This document shows, piece after piece, positions 26,301 to 34,905 of a DNA stretch of 64,000 bases; position 1 is the stretch's first letter; the number at the start of each line of letters is the position of its first letter. The notes below the pieces were generated by a model, which had not been told where the DNA came from, did no database searches, and worked only from the letters and a program-made list of their open reading frames with translations. The position numbers were made by a program, and so were the translations under genes. This DNA comes from 13-2-20CM-66-19 sp963760225 (GTDB taxonomy: Bacteria > Pseudomonadota > Gammaproteobacteria > Steroidobacterales > Steroidobacteraceae), in the NCBI GenBank assembly GCA_963760225.1, contig CAVXCD010000003.1, positions 62,001-126,000 of the forward strand. Direction: 5' to 3'.

Positions 26301-27254
26301 GGTGAGAGCGTTTGGCTCGGCTTCTTCCTATTTGCGGCTTTGACACAGTTCGGTGCATTGGCAACGCGCCGCGGAGACGCACTGCTCGCTTCGCGCTGCA
26401 CGAGCGAATCGGTTCGGCTCCGGAATGCCATCGAACAAAGCGGTTGGGATGGCGATTGGTACGGTCGCGGTTGGTTCGATGACGGATCGCCGCTTGGGAC
26501 CGCGAGCAACGTCGAGTGCCGCATCACGTCGATTGTGCAGAGCTGGTCCGTAATATCCGGTGCTGGTGATCCTGATCGCTCCCGGCGCGCCATGCGCGCC
26601 GTGGATACGCACCTGGTGCGCCGCGATGCCGCGCTCGTTCAGTTGCTGGACCCGCCGTTTGATCATTCGAACCCGAGTCCGGGATACATCCAGGGATACG
26701 TACGCGGTGTGCGGGAAAACGGCGGCCAGTACACGCATGCGGCCGTCTGGGCGACGCTGGCCTTTGCAGCGCTCGGCGACACCGAGCGCGCGTGGGAGCT
26801 CATCGCCATGATTAATCCACTCAGTCACGCGAGTACCGAAGAAGGTATTGCTGTTTACAAGTCGGAGCCCTATGTCGTTGCGTCCGATGTGTATGCGTTT
26901 GCGCCGCATGTGGGGCGAGGCGGTTGGACTTGGTACACAGGATCCGCAGGCTGGATGTACCGCCTCATTCTAGAGTCGCTGTTGGGTCTGACGGTGGAGT
27001 CCGATTCATTGCGAATCACTCCCTGTATTCCCAAGGACTGGAAGTCATTCAAGGTGCACTACCGGTATCACGAAACGGCTTATGACATCACGGTCTCGCA
27101 GACATCTGCAGAGGAAGAGGGCCGCGAAATGCAGCTCGATGGCGTTGTGTGTACGGACTCAGCGATCACCCTGGTCAACGATCATCGTCCGCACGCTATC
27201 GACGTGAGGGTATCGCTATTGACGCGAACCGCACCCGTAGCCGAGGTGGCGTAA
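23349..27254 (+). CDS. GH94 glycoside phosphorylase-like protein (cyclic beta-1,2-glucan synthase C-terminal type)
   Basis: 1301 residues. Two beta-sandwich GH94-associated domains (~10-290 and ~480-760) precede an (alpha/alpha)6 barrel (~790-1230). The barrel carries the GH94 catalytic-acid motif GSGDWNDGMNLVG (Asp971) and the ending EPYVVASDVYAFAPH. The doubled sandwich is that of the C-terminal half of cyclic beta-1,2-glucan synthases and of 1,2-beta-oligoglucan phosphorylases; no glycosyltransferase domain or membrane helix is present. Likely action: phosphorolysis of beta-1,2-glucooligosaccharides to glucose-1-P, which the next gene (pgm, overlapping by 1 nt) converts. The linkage is inferred. 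Confidence 0.85.
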   Translation: MPSHTAPPSFSDLQLLSNGRLHVMVTGTGGGYTRWDNLAVTRWREDATCDQWGAFCYVRDLESGNVWSTTYQPTRRAAEHCEFSFGPGRATFRRRDHELLVETDVAVASDEDVELRRVRITNSSGTLRKLDVTSYAEIVLGDAAADAAHPAFEKLFIETEILRDARAILCKRRARSSDQSTPWMFHLLVSHGSPQEEISFETDRMQFVGRGRSTAEPQGLDDRKLSGRDGAVLDPVTAIRCAVSPEPGQTATVDLITGVGASREACMALTRKYRDPQIIDRILPAASARAQTILTKLHVSEADVRLFGKLARSLIYASPMLRADARTLEKNVQGQSGLWGYGISGDLPIMLLQLADPAGAGVVSELLSAQAYWRLHGLAVDLVVVCGDPADQRPSLFELITLMVEQCGCASRMGKPGGIFVRRTEQVPEADRILLQSVARVVLGDGTLAQQLDRLCQKSTSTACLAAEPSDEAQGLNPSEWPKDPPPQHNLSFRNGLGGFTPDGREYVMTVAAGHMTPCPWVNILANPLFGTLISESGSANTWSENAQELRLTPWSNDPVGDANTEAFYLRDEANGRFWSPTLLPCAGVGAYVTRHGFGYSVFEHSECGIHSDLSVYVAIDAPVKFAVLKVRNDSGRPRRLSVTGYLEWVFGSDRQKTAMHVCTGIDPGSGALFARNPYNTEFAGRTGFFDVDEIAAASWCGDRREFLGLCGTLANPAAMSQTRLSGSVGVALDPCAAIRIPFELADGETREIVFRLGAGRSAAEARHIAQRWRGTAAAHTALSAVKAHWARTLGAVQIETPEPALDVLANGWLVYQVIACRLWARNAFYQSSGAFGFRDQLQDVMALVHATPALVREHLLRCAARQFGEGDVQHWWHPPAGRGVRTRCSDDYLWLAFATCRYIAVTGDMGVLDESVPFLEGPLLKEGEASRYDLPKEGQQAGTLYEHCWRAVHHGLRFGAHGLPLMGSGDWNDGMNLVGAGGKGESVWLGFFLFAALTQFGALATRRGDALLASRCTSESVRLRNAIEQSGWDGDWYGRGWFDDGSPLGTASNVECRITSIVQSWSVISGAGDPDRSRRAMRAVDTHLVRRDAALVQLLDPPFDHSNPSPGYIQGYVRGVRENGGQYTHAAVWATLAFAALGDTERAWELIAMINPLSHASTEEGIAVYKSEPYVVASDVYAFAPHVGRGGWTWYTGSAGWMYRLILESLLGLTVESDSLRITPCIPKDWKSFKVHYRYHETAYDITVSQTSAEEEGREMQLDGVVCTDSAITLVNDHRPHAIDVRVSLLTRTAPVAEVA

Positions 27255-28906
27255 TGACCGCTCATATCAGCGCGCTGGCCGGGAAGGCCGCCCCGTTTTC
27301 GTCCCTTATCAACGTGGCAAAACTGGTCACGGCTTATTACGAGATCAAGCCCGATCCCTCAGTTGCCGCGCAGCGCGTCGTCTTTGGCACTTCAGGGCAC
27401 CGCGGCTCGGCCTTCGACGGCACGTTCAATGAGCGTCACGTGCTGGCTGTCACGCAGGCGATATGCGATTTCCGTCGAGCTCGCGATATCACTGGCCCCG
27501 TTTTCCTTGGAATCGATACCCACGCCTTATCGGAACCGGCGTGCGCGAGTGGGCTCGAAGTGCTCGCCGCCAATGGTGTGAATGTCATGCTGGCAAAGAA
27601 CGATGAATACACTCCGACGCCCGTGATCTCACATGCGATCCTGACTTACAACCGCGACCGCAGTACCGGGCGGGCCGACGGCATCGTCATCACGCCGTCG
27701 CACAATCCGCCGCGCGACGGGGGCTACAAGTACAACCCGCCGAACGGGGGGCCGGCGGATCAGGACGTTACGGACGAGATAGAGGCTGCGGCTAACCGCT
27801 ATATCGAGGCAGATCTTCAAGGGGTGAAGCGGATCTCACACGCGCAAGCCCTGCGCGCCTCGACGACGCACCGACACGATTATCTCTCGACCTATGTGGC
27901 CGATCTCGGATCGGTGATCGACCTGGACGCAATTCGTGACGCGAAAGTCCGCATGGGCGTCGATCCTTTGGGGGGCGCGGGCGTTCACTATTGGGGCGCA
28001 ATTGCCGAACGTTATCACTTGGACCTCACGGTAGTGCGCGAGGAGGTGGACGCGCGGTTCGCCTTCATGACGCTCGACTGGGATGGGCAGATCCGCATGG
28101 ACCCATCCTCACCCTATGCGATGCAGGGATTGATTGCCATCAAGGACCGCTTTCAAATCGCGTTCGCCTGCGACACCGACCACGATCGCCACGGGATTGT
28201 CACCCCCGCTGGCGGTTTGCTGCCGCCCAATCACTACCTGGCGGTCCTCATCGATTATCTGTTTCGGCACCGTCCGCAGTGGGGCGAACGGGCCGCGGTC
28301 GGCAAGACGGTAGTTAGCACCCGAATGATCGATCTGGTGACCGCTAAACTCGGCCGCCGTCTCTACGAAGTGCCGGTTGGGTTCAAATGGTTCTCCGCGG
28401 GGCTGCTCGACGGCAGTCTTGGCTTTGGCGGCGAGGAGAGTGCCGGTGCAACTTTTCTGCGCCGGGACGGCTCGGTGTGGACCACTGACAAGGATGGGAT
28501 CATCGCCGCGCTGCTTTCCGCCGAGATCACGGCGCGCATGGGTCGTGACCCGGACGCGTTGTATATCGATCTGGCGAACGAATTCCGCAATCCAGTAAAC
28601 GATCGAGTCCAGGTTCCGGCGACCGCGAAGCAGAGAAAGCGGTTGACGGCGCTGTCGCGGCAGGACGTCACCATCACTGAGCTTGCCGGGGAAAAGATCG
28701 ACAGCGTCATCAATCGCGCGCCAGGGGACGGTGCGGCCATTGGCGGTATCAAGGTGAGTTCCGCGAGCGGCTGGTTCGCCGCGAGACCCTCTGGCACCGA
28801 AGACATCTACAAGATTTATGCGGAGAGCTTTCGCGGCACAGACCAGTTGCAGCGGATCCTAGAAGAAGCGCAAGCGACCGTGGACGCCGTCATCGCGCCG
28901 CCGTGA
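27254..28906 (+). CDS. pgm: phosphoglucomutase (alpha-D-glucose phosphate-specific)
   Basis: 550 residues from the ATG at 27254, whose A is the last base of the upstream TAA, implying translational coupling. Interconverts glucose-1-P and glucose-6-P. Seen: FGTSGHRGS near the N-terminus, the phosphoserine loop VITPSHNPP (Ser149), the metal-binding DTDHDRHG, the sugar-binding GGEESAG and the phosphate-binding ARPSGTED. All are as in Pgm of the E. coli type. It links the phosphorylase product to zwf/gnd upstream. Confidence 0.95.
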   Translation: MTAHISALAGKAAPFSSLINVAKLVTAYYEIKPDPSVAAQRVVFGTSGHRGSAFDGTFNERHVLAVTQAICDFRRARDITGPVFLGIDTHALSEPACASGLEVLAANGVNVMLAKNDEYTPTPVISHAILTYNRDRSTGRADGIVITPSHNPPRDGGYKYNPPNGGPADQDVTDEIEAAANRYIEADLQGVKRISHAQALRASTTHRHDYLSTYVADLGSVIDLDAIRDAKVRMGVDPLGGAGVHYWGAIAERYHLDLTVVREEVDARFAFMTLDWDGQIRMDPSSPYAMQGLIAIKDRFQIAFACDTDHDRHGIVTPAGGLLPPNHYLAVLIDYLFRHRPQWGERAAVGKTVVSTRMIDLVTAKLGRRLYEVPVGFKWFSAGLLDGSLGFGGEESAGATFLRRDGSVWTTDKDGIIAALLSAEITARMGRDPDALYIDLANEFRNPVNDRVQVPATAKQRKRLTALSRQDVTITELAGEKIDSVINRAPGDGAAIGGIKVSSASGWFAARPSGTEDIYKIYAESFRGTDQLQRILEEAQATVDAVIAPP

Positions 28907-28965
28907 GCATCATCGCAATTACCTGAAGAGATCTCATTTCTTCGCGGACCTTAGGAAACTCGACC

Positions 28966-31911
28966 ATGAAACCCAAACCGCAAACCGAGCCGGCAAAGGG
29001 TGCCGAGGCTGAGGCGAACCCCAAAGCTATCGCGGAGCCCAAAGCCGACGCCAAGGACGATTTGAAAACACTACCCCTTGCTGAACTCGAGAAGCGACTG
29101 GGATCTTCACCGGACGGACTCACTCAAGATGAGGCCGCCACGCGGCTCAAGAGAGATGGGCCCAATGAGATCAAGGAAAAGAAGGTCAATCCGATCCTGA
29201 AGTTCCTGAAGTATTTTTGGGGACCGATCCCGTGGATGATTGAAATCGCGGTGATTCTGTCGGGGGTCGTCAAGCACTGGCCTGATTTTTTCATCATCTT
29301 ACTTTTGTTGGTCACCAATGCCGTCGTGGGGTTTTGGGAGGAACGCTCGGCCGGCAACGCCATTGCCGCACTGAAGGCCAAGCTCGCGACCAAGACCCGG
29401 GTGAAACGCGATCGCAAATGGGTCACTCCGCCAGCGCGTGACTTGGTGCCGGGCGATGTCATCCAGCTGAAACAGGGGGACATCGTGCCCGCGGATGCTC
29501 GGTTGCTGGACGGGGATCCGATGTCGGTCGATCAGTCCGCGTTGACGGGCGAATCCTTGCCCGCCACGCGCAACCCGGGCGAGGCCGTGTTTTCCGGTTC
29601 GATTGTTCGACGCGGTCAGAGCACGGCACTGGTTTATGCCACGGGTACGAACACCTACTTCGGCAAGACGGCGCAACTGGTGGAAAAGGCACACAGCGTC
29701 AGCCATTTTCAAAAGGCGGTTTTGAAGATCGGCAACTACCTGATCATCCTCGCCTTGAGTCTGGTCGCGGTGATCATTGGTTTCGCGATCTACCGCCATG
29801 ATCCGATCCTCACCACGTTGGAGTTCGCTCTCGTGTTGACGGTGGCGGCGATTCCCGTGGCCATGCCCACGGTACTGTCGGTGACGATGGCCGTGGGGGC
29901 GCGCCTGCTCGCCAAGAAGCAAGCGGTCGTAAGCCGCTTGGTGGCAATCGAGGAATTGGCAGGTGTGGACGTTTTGTGCGCGGACAAGACGGGCACGCTG
30001 ACCGAGGACAAGCTGACGTTGGGCGATCCGTTTTGCGTGGAAACCATCACTGCGGCGCAGGTCATTCTCGATGCCGCCCTGGCATCCCGCGCGGATAACG
30101 ACGACACCATCGATCTGGCGGTACTGAAAGGCCTGAAGGATCAAACGATCCTGAAGAGCTACCAGATTGTGCACTTCACACCGTTCGATCCGGTGCACAA
30201 ACGCACGGAGGCCAGCGTCAAGGACAAAGACGGAAAGCCGTTCAAGGTAACCAAGGGTGCGCCGCAGGTGATCCTGGCCCTCTCGGCCAACGCAGGTCAA
30301 GTGAAACCGGCGGTGCAGAAGGCGGTCGACGAGTTCGCCGCGCGCGGCTTTCGTTCGCTCGGTGTAGCGCGTGCAGAGGCGGACGGAAAGTGGCAGCTGG
30401 TCGGGGTATTGCCATTGTTCGATCCGCCGCGCGCCGACGCCAAGGCGACCATCGCCACGGCGGTAGCGATGGGCGTAAAGGTCAAGATGGTGACCGGCGA
30501 TGCCCTCGCGATCGCCAAGGAGACCGCCAAGAAACTGGATATGGGCACGGATATTCTCGATGCCAGCAGCCTCGGCGACACCAAGCAGTTGGAGTCACCA
30601 GCGGCGGCGATGCTGATCGAGAAGGCTGACGGTTTTGCCCAAGTGTTCCCTGAAAACAAGTACGACATCATCGATGTGCTGCAGAAACGCGGACATATCG
30701 TGGGCATGACGGGCGACGGGGTAAATGATGCCCCGGCCCTAAAGAAAGCCGACTGCGGCATTGCGGTGTCTACGGCGACGGATGCGGCGCGCGCGGCGGC
30801 GGCTATCGTGCTGATGACACCGGGGCTTTCGGTGATCATCGACGCGATCAAGGAGAGCCGAAAAATATTCCAGCGTATGAACAGCTACTCCATGTACCGC
30901 ATCGCCGAGACGCTGCGTGTGCTGTTGTTCATGACGCTTGCGATTCTGATCTTTAATTTCTACCCGGTGACGGCAGTCATGATTGTCATCATCGCGCTGC
31001 TCAACGACGGGGCGATCCTGTCGATCGCCTATGACAACGTTAACTACAGTAATGCGCCCGAGGCTTGGAACATGCGCCGGGTGCTGGGGATTTCCACGGT
31101 ACTGGGGGTCATCGGAACCGTCGCCATTTTCGGCTTATTCTACCTCTCACTGTCGGTCTTTCATCTCGACCGTGCGCACACCCAGACAATGATGTACCTC
31201 AAGATGTCCGTGGCAGGACACCTGACGATATTCCTAACGCGCACACGCGGGCCTTTCTGGTCCATACGCCCGGCGCGGATTTTGTTGATCGCGGTATTCG
31301 GCACGCAAGCCATTGCGACGTTGATCGCGGTGTATGGCGTGTTCATGACGCCAGTCGGGTGGGGTTACGCCGGGATCGTTTGGGGATATGCGCTGGCCTG
31401 GTTCCTTGTGAATGATCGGGTGAAGTTGCTCGCATATCGGATCTTCGATCGGCAAAGTGCACGGTCGAAGGCCATAGCCAAGGCAGCACCCAAGTCCGCG
31501 GCAATAGCCGTAGCGCAACGCGCTGCCACGGCAAGTGGGAAGCCCAACACCGAGACCGAGCCTGTACCCGCTGCCAAGGCGGATGCAAAACCGGATGTCA
31601 AGGCGGAGCCTCTACCTGCGGCCAAGGCTAGCCGCATCCCAGATACCAAGGTTGATGAATCTTCACCTGCTGCCGCGGATGGGAAGCTAGACGCCAAGGC
31701 CGAGGTCGCACCGGCTGGCAAGGTGGACGCGAACTTATCGGTTAAAGCCGAGGTGAAACCCGCGGCCAAGCCCGCTACACGATCCGATTTGACGCCAAAG
31801 CTTGTCGAGCGAGTTCATGCACTGTACGAGGAGCTGGGGCGCCAGGACGTGATTGCGGTACAGGAATTGGAAAAGGCGGAAGAAGCAGCAAGAAAAGAGA
31901 CGCCGCAGTAG
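28966..31911 (+). CDS. plasma-membrane proton-efflux P-type ATPase with long Ala/Lys-rich tails
   Basis: 981 residues, about 130 longer than the usual bacterial/fungal type IIIA H+-ATPase core. Seen: SALTGESLPATR, the phosphorylation site CADKTGTLTEDKLT (Asp340), MTGDGVNDAPALKKADCGIA, and about ten membrane helices. It pumps H+ out of the cytoplasm using ATP. The N-terminal 40 and the C-terminal ~135 residues are low-complexity, rich in Ala, Lys, Pro and Asp (for example AAKADAKPDVKAE), and end in a helical stretch LVERVHALYEELGRQDV. AGGA precedes the ATG. It is part of the carbohydrate cluster. Confidence 0.93.
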   Translation: MKPKPQTEPAKGAEAEANPKAIAEPKADAKDDLKTLPLAELEKRLGSSPDGLTQDEAATRLKRDGPNEIKEKKVNPILKFLKYFWGPIPWMIEIAVILSGVVKHWPDFFIILLLLVTNAVVGFWEERSAGNAIAALKAKLATKTRVKRDRKWVTPPARDLVPGDVIQLKQGDIVPADARLLDGDPMSVDQSALTGESLPATRNPGEAVFSGSIVRRGQSTALVYATGTNTYFGKTAQLVEKAHSVSHFQKAVLKIGNYLIILALSLVAVIIGFAIYRHDPILTTLEFALVLTVAAIPVAMPTVLSVTMAVGARLLAKKQAVVSRLVAIEELAGVDVLCADKTGTLTEDKLTLGDPFCVETITAAQVILDAALASRADNDDTIDLAVLKGLKDQTILKSYQIVHFTPFDPVHKRTEASVKDKDGKPFKVTKGAPQVILALSANAGQVKPAVQKAVDEFAARGFRSLGVARAEADGKWQLVGVLPLFDPPRADAKATIATAVAMGVKVKMVTGDALAIAKETAKKLDMGTDILDASSLGDTKQLESPAAAMLIEKADGFAQVFPENKYDIIDVLQKRGHIVGMTGDGVNDAPALKKADCGIAVSTATDAARAAAAIVLMTPGLSVIIDAIKESRKIFQRMNSYSMYRIAETLRVLLFMTLAILIFNFYPVTAVMIVIIALLNDGAILSIAYDNVNYSNAPEAWNMRRVLGISTVLGVIGTVAIFGLFYLSLSVFHLDRAHTQTMMYLKMSVAGHLTIFLTRTRGPFWSIRPARILLIAVFGTQAIATLIAVYGVFMTPVGWGYAGIVWGYALAWFLVNDRVKLLAYRIFDRQSARSKAIAKAAPKSAAIAVAQRAATASGKPNTETEPVPAAKADAKPDVKAEPLPAAKASRIPDTKVDESSPAAADGKLDAKAEVAPAGKVDANLSVKAEVKPAAKPATRSDLTPKLVERVHALYEELGRQDVIAVQELEKAEEAARKETPQ

Positions 31912-32013
31912 CGACTCGATCAGAAGCGCGCTTGGACGCAAGGTCAGTACGCCGTCCTTTAGAGATATAGCGCCTCACCCATCAACGCAGAGACATCGCT
32001 CGAAGGTGCGCCA

Positions 32014-32883
32014 TTGAAAATCCACTCCAGCAATTTTAGGGTCCCAACAGGGAAGAAGATTGACCTCAACAAGTGGCCGACAAATGTGCCGCCCTTTTTC
32101 AAGTCTAAGGAAAAGTATCAGACACTCCTGGAAAAGCATGTTGCGAGCTTGAGTTCGCTACAACAGCGTCACTATGCATCCGGTCGCTACGCAATGCTGC
32201 TGATTTTCCAGGGTATGGATTCTGCCGGCAAGGATGGCGCCATTCGACACGTCATGTCCGGAGTGAACCCGGAAGGTTGTGAGGTTTTCAGCTTTAAGCA
32301 GCCGAGCGCTGAGGAGCTCAAGCACGACTTTCTATGGCGTACGACGTGCCGACTTCCAGAACGCGGGCGGATCGGCATCTTCAATCGCTCTTACTACGAG
32401 GAAGTACTGGTTACCCGAGTGCACCCCGAGATCCTCAGCACTCAAAATCTTCCGAAACCCGTACGCGATACTAAGCACTTCTGGCGTGAGCGATATCGCT
32501 CGATCGTCGACCTCGAGGGGCACCTGCACCGCAACGGCACGCAGATCATCAAGGTATTTCTTCACCTGTCTAACAAGGAGCAGAAAAGGCGATTTCTCGA
32601 GCGCATCGATGAGTCCGACAAGAATTGGAAATTCAGTGCGTCGGACATCCACGAGAGAAAATATTGGCCGCACTACATGCACGCTTATGCGGATTGTTTG
32701 GCCGCAACCAGCACGCATCACGCACCCTGGTACGCTGTTCCGGCCGACGACAAGGAAAATGCTCGCTTGATCGTGTCGCAAATTGTTATGGATGCTTTTG
32801 AAGACCTGCGGATGGCCTATCCAAAGAGCACTCCGAAACGTCGGCGGGAATTAAAGTCCATCGCCAAGGAACTCACGAAGTAG
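32014..32883 (+). CDS. ppk2: polyphosphate kinase 2 family protein
   Basis: 289 residues. PPK2 uses polyphosphate to phosphorylate AMP, ADP or GDP. Seen: Walker A GMDSAGKDG (residues 67-75), GVNPEGCEVFSFKQP, Walker B region GRIGIFNRSYYEEVLVTRVH, and lid-type residues in KEQKRRFLERI. The N-terminal extension (PTGKKIDLNKWPTN) and single domain fit class I or III; the class cannot be set by eye. The TTG start at 32014 is preceded by GAAGG. Placed 102 nt after the ATPase, it could supply nucleotide triphosphates to the cluster. Confidence 0.9.
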   Translation: MKIHSSNFRVPTGKKIDLNKWPTNVPPFFKSKEKYQTLLEKHVASLSSLQQRHYASGRYAMLLIFQGMDSAGKDGAIRHVMSGVNPEGCEVFSFKQPSAEELKHDFLWRTTCRLPERGRIGIFNRSYYEEVLVTRVHPEILSTQNLPKPVRDTKHFWRERYRSIVDLEGHLHRNGTQIIKVFLHLSNKEQKRRFLERIDESDKNWKFSASDIHERKYWPHYMHAYADCLAATSTHHAPWYAVPADDKENARLIVSQIVMDAFEDLRMAYPKSTPKRRRELKSIAKELTK

Positions 32884-32893
32884 CTCTACAACA

Positions 32894-34192
32894 ATGAGAG
32901 ACTTGAAGCTGCCCATCGAAGCCGAGCTAGGGACACTTCAGCGTGAATCATTCAGCTACTTCGAGCATGAAGTAAACCCTGTCAACGGATTGGTGCGCGA
33001 TAAGACCGCACAAGCGTGGCCTGCCAGTATAGCGGCCACGGGCTTCGCACTGGCAGCCTACCCGGTAGGGGTTGAGCGTGGATACATCACCCGTGGAGCG
33101 GCTGTTGAGCGATCCCTCGCCACCCTGCGCTTTTTCTCGAATAGCCCGCAGGGACCGGAAGTCGACGCCACCGGCTATCAGGGCTTCTATTATCATTTTC
33201 TTGACATGCACAGTGGGCGACGTGCCTGGCAGTGCGAACTCTCAACGGTAGACACCGGCTTTTTGCTGGCAGGAATGCTGACGGCGGCGGCGTATTTTGA
33301 TGCACCTACGAGTGATGAGCAGGAAATCCGGGCGCTCGCCGAGGCACTTTACCGCCGCGCGAATTGGCACTGGGCACAAAACCAGCGTGCGACGTTAACC
33401 CACGGCTGGAATCCAGAGAGCGGCTTCCTGCGGTATCGGTGGGAGGGTTACGACGAAGCGCTGCTGCTGTACGTACTTGCGCTCGGCTCGCCCACGTACC
33501 CGCTCGCTCAAGACGGATTTGCAGCGTGGGCTTCCACGTATCAATGGAGAAGCGATTATGGGTGGGAGTATCTCTACGCAGGATCGCTGTTCACGCATCA
33601 GCTGTCGCACATATGGATCGACTTTCGCGGAATCCAAGATGGCTTCATGCGAAAACAGGGGATCGACTACTTCGAAAACAGTCGTCGCGCGACCCAGGTA
33701 CAACACCGATACGCGATCGACAATTCCCTCAAGTTCAAAGGATACGGTGCTTGTTGTTGGGGGATCACCGCCAGCGATGGTCCGGGGCCTGTCTGCGTCA
33801 AAGTAGACGGTATCGAGAGGCAATTTTTTAACTACATCGCGCGCGGAGTACCGTTCGGACCGGATGATGGCACCATTGCGCCTTGGGCAGTCGTGGCCTC
33901 GTTACCGTTTGCTCCCGACATCGTGCTGCCGGCGATCGAGCATTTTGTTCACCAGCTGCAACTCAAGGCCTTCAATCCCTATGGATTCAAAGCGACGTTT
34001 AACTCCACGTTCCCAGGAACATACGCCAATGCTTGCGGGTGGGTGTCCCCGTGGCACTACGGGCTGAACCAGGGACCGGTCGTGCTGATGATTGAGAACT
34101 ACCGTAGCGAATTGCTGTGGCGATTGACGCGGCAATCCCCCCACTTGGTGAGCGGTTTGCGGAATGCGGGATTTAGGGGCGGCTGGCTTTGA
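32894..34192 (+). CDS. glucoamylase-like protein, GH144-type (endo-beta-1,2-glucanase family)
   Basis: 432 residues of an (alpha/alpha)6-barrel of the glycoamylase-like family (PF10091 type): WQCELSTVDTGFLLAGML, RWEGYDEALLLYVLALGSPT, YAGSLFTHQLSHIWIDFRGI and ACCWGITASDGPG are typical. GH144 endo-beta-1,2-glucanases belong to this family, and similar domains occur inside cyclic beta-1,2-glucan synthases. With the GH94 gene in the same cluster, a beta-1,2-glucan substrate is likely. No signal peptide is visible from the start MRDLKLPIEAELGTL, so it should be cytoplasmic unless the start is wrong. It is 10 nt after ppk2 and last in the cluster. Confidence 0.8.
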   Translation: MRDLKLPIEAELGTLQRESFSYFEHEVNPVNGLVRDKTAQAWPASIAATGFALAAYPVGVERGYITRGAAVERSLATLRFFSNSPQGPEVDATGYQGFYYHFLDMHSGRRAWQCELSTVDTGFLLAGMLTAAAYFDAPTSDEQEIRALAEALYRRANWHWAQNQRATLTHGWNPESGFLRYRWEGYDEALLLYVLALGSPTYPLAQDGFAAWASTYQWRSDYGWEYLYAGSLFTHQLSHIWIDFRGIQDGFMRKQGIDYFENSRRATQVQHRYAIDNSLKFKGYGACCWGITASDGPGPVCVKVDGIERQFFNYIARGVPFGPDDGTIAPWAVVASLPFAPDIVLPAIEHFVHQLQLKAFNPYGFKATFNSTFPGTYANACGWVSPWHYGLNQGPVVLMIENYRSELLWRLTRQSPHLVSGLRNAGFRGGWL

Positions 34193-34401
34193 AAGCGTCC
34201 CAGGCTTTTCTAAGAAAGCAAACCCGTGATCACGCGTGGAAATCGAACAGAACCCGATCCGCGGCCGTTCCGGGTCGATGACTTTCCCTGCTACTGGCGT
34301 TCTTGGCAACGACGGCGTTGCTGCATTCCAAAGACGAGCTTAGTTACTTCCCTGTTCCTGTTATCGGGCGCGACGACAGCTTAATACCCGATGGACAATG
34401 G

Positions 34402-34905
34402 TCACTTGGCTGACGTTGTTGAGGGCGTCTGTGCAGACACTGTCGGCGGAGCGGGCGTGTGAGCAATGTCGGCTTGCGCCGGTGCGTCATGTCGGGCGGT
34501 CAGGGACATCATACCCAGCAACCAGATCAGCCAAATCGCAAACAGGATCGCATCTATCACGATGCGCGGATGCACCGTAGCACCGACGCGTACCATCCCA
34601 AGCGCCCGGGCTGCGGGATCGGTCCGGCGTGGCAATAGCGTGATCAAGCGAGCAGCCATCGTGGCAGGATCCGCCGCCTTCAAAGACGGGACGGGCGACG
34701 CGGCCAGCAGGGACGCCAATTTCTGAGCGGCGGCTTCCGCGGGCAGACCCGCCAAGCCAGCAGCTTCTTGCCAAGGGTCGAGATTCATTCGCGCCAGCAA
34801 CGATACAATGCTCAGCGGCAATCCGTTCCGATCCTCACCGATCGGCGCGAATAGAAAGGCGTCGAACTCTGATCCAAGACGAGAATTCGAAGCAGAATGG
34901 TTCAT
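34402..34905 (-). CDS. small membrane-anchored protein of unknown function
   Basis: 167 residues from the ATG at 34905, which overlaps the stop of the PRC-barrel gene by 4 nt (ATGA), so the two are coupled. The N-terminal ~100 residues are soluble (FDAFLFAPIGEDRNGLPLSI, LARMNLDPWQEAAGLAGLPA). One transmembrane helix follows near 118-136 (IDAILFAIWLIWLLGMM), then an Ala/Pro/Thr-rich tail. I do not recognise the family. Its role probably goes with the PRC-barrel protein. Confidence 0.75.
   Translation of the reverse strand: MNHSASNSRLGSEFDAFLFAPIGEDRNGLPLSIVSLLARMNLDPWQEAAGLAGLPAEAAAQKLASLLAASPVPSLKAADPATMAARLITLLPRRTDPAARALGMVRVGATVHPRIVIDAILFAIWLIWLLGMMSLTARHDAPAQADIAHTPAPPTVSAQTPSTTSAK

Noticed and set aside
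29299..30300. 333-residue frame on the - strand
   Set aside because: Antisense to the P-type ATPase catalytic core; His/Arg/Gln-rich shadow.
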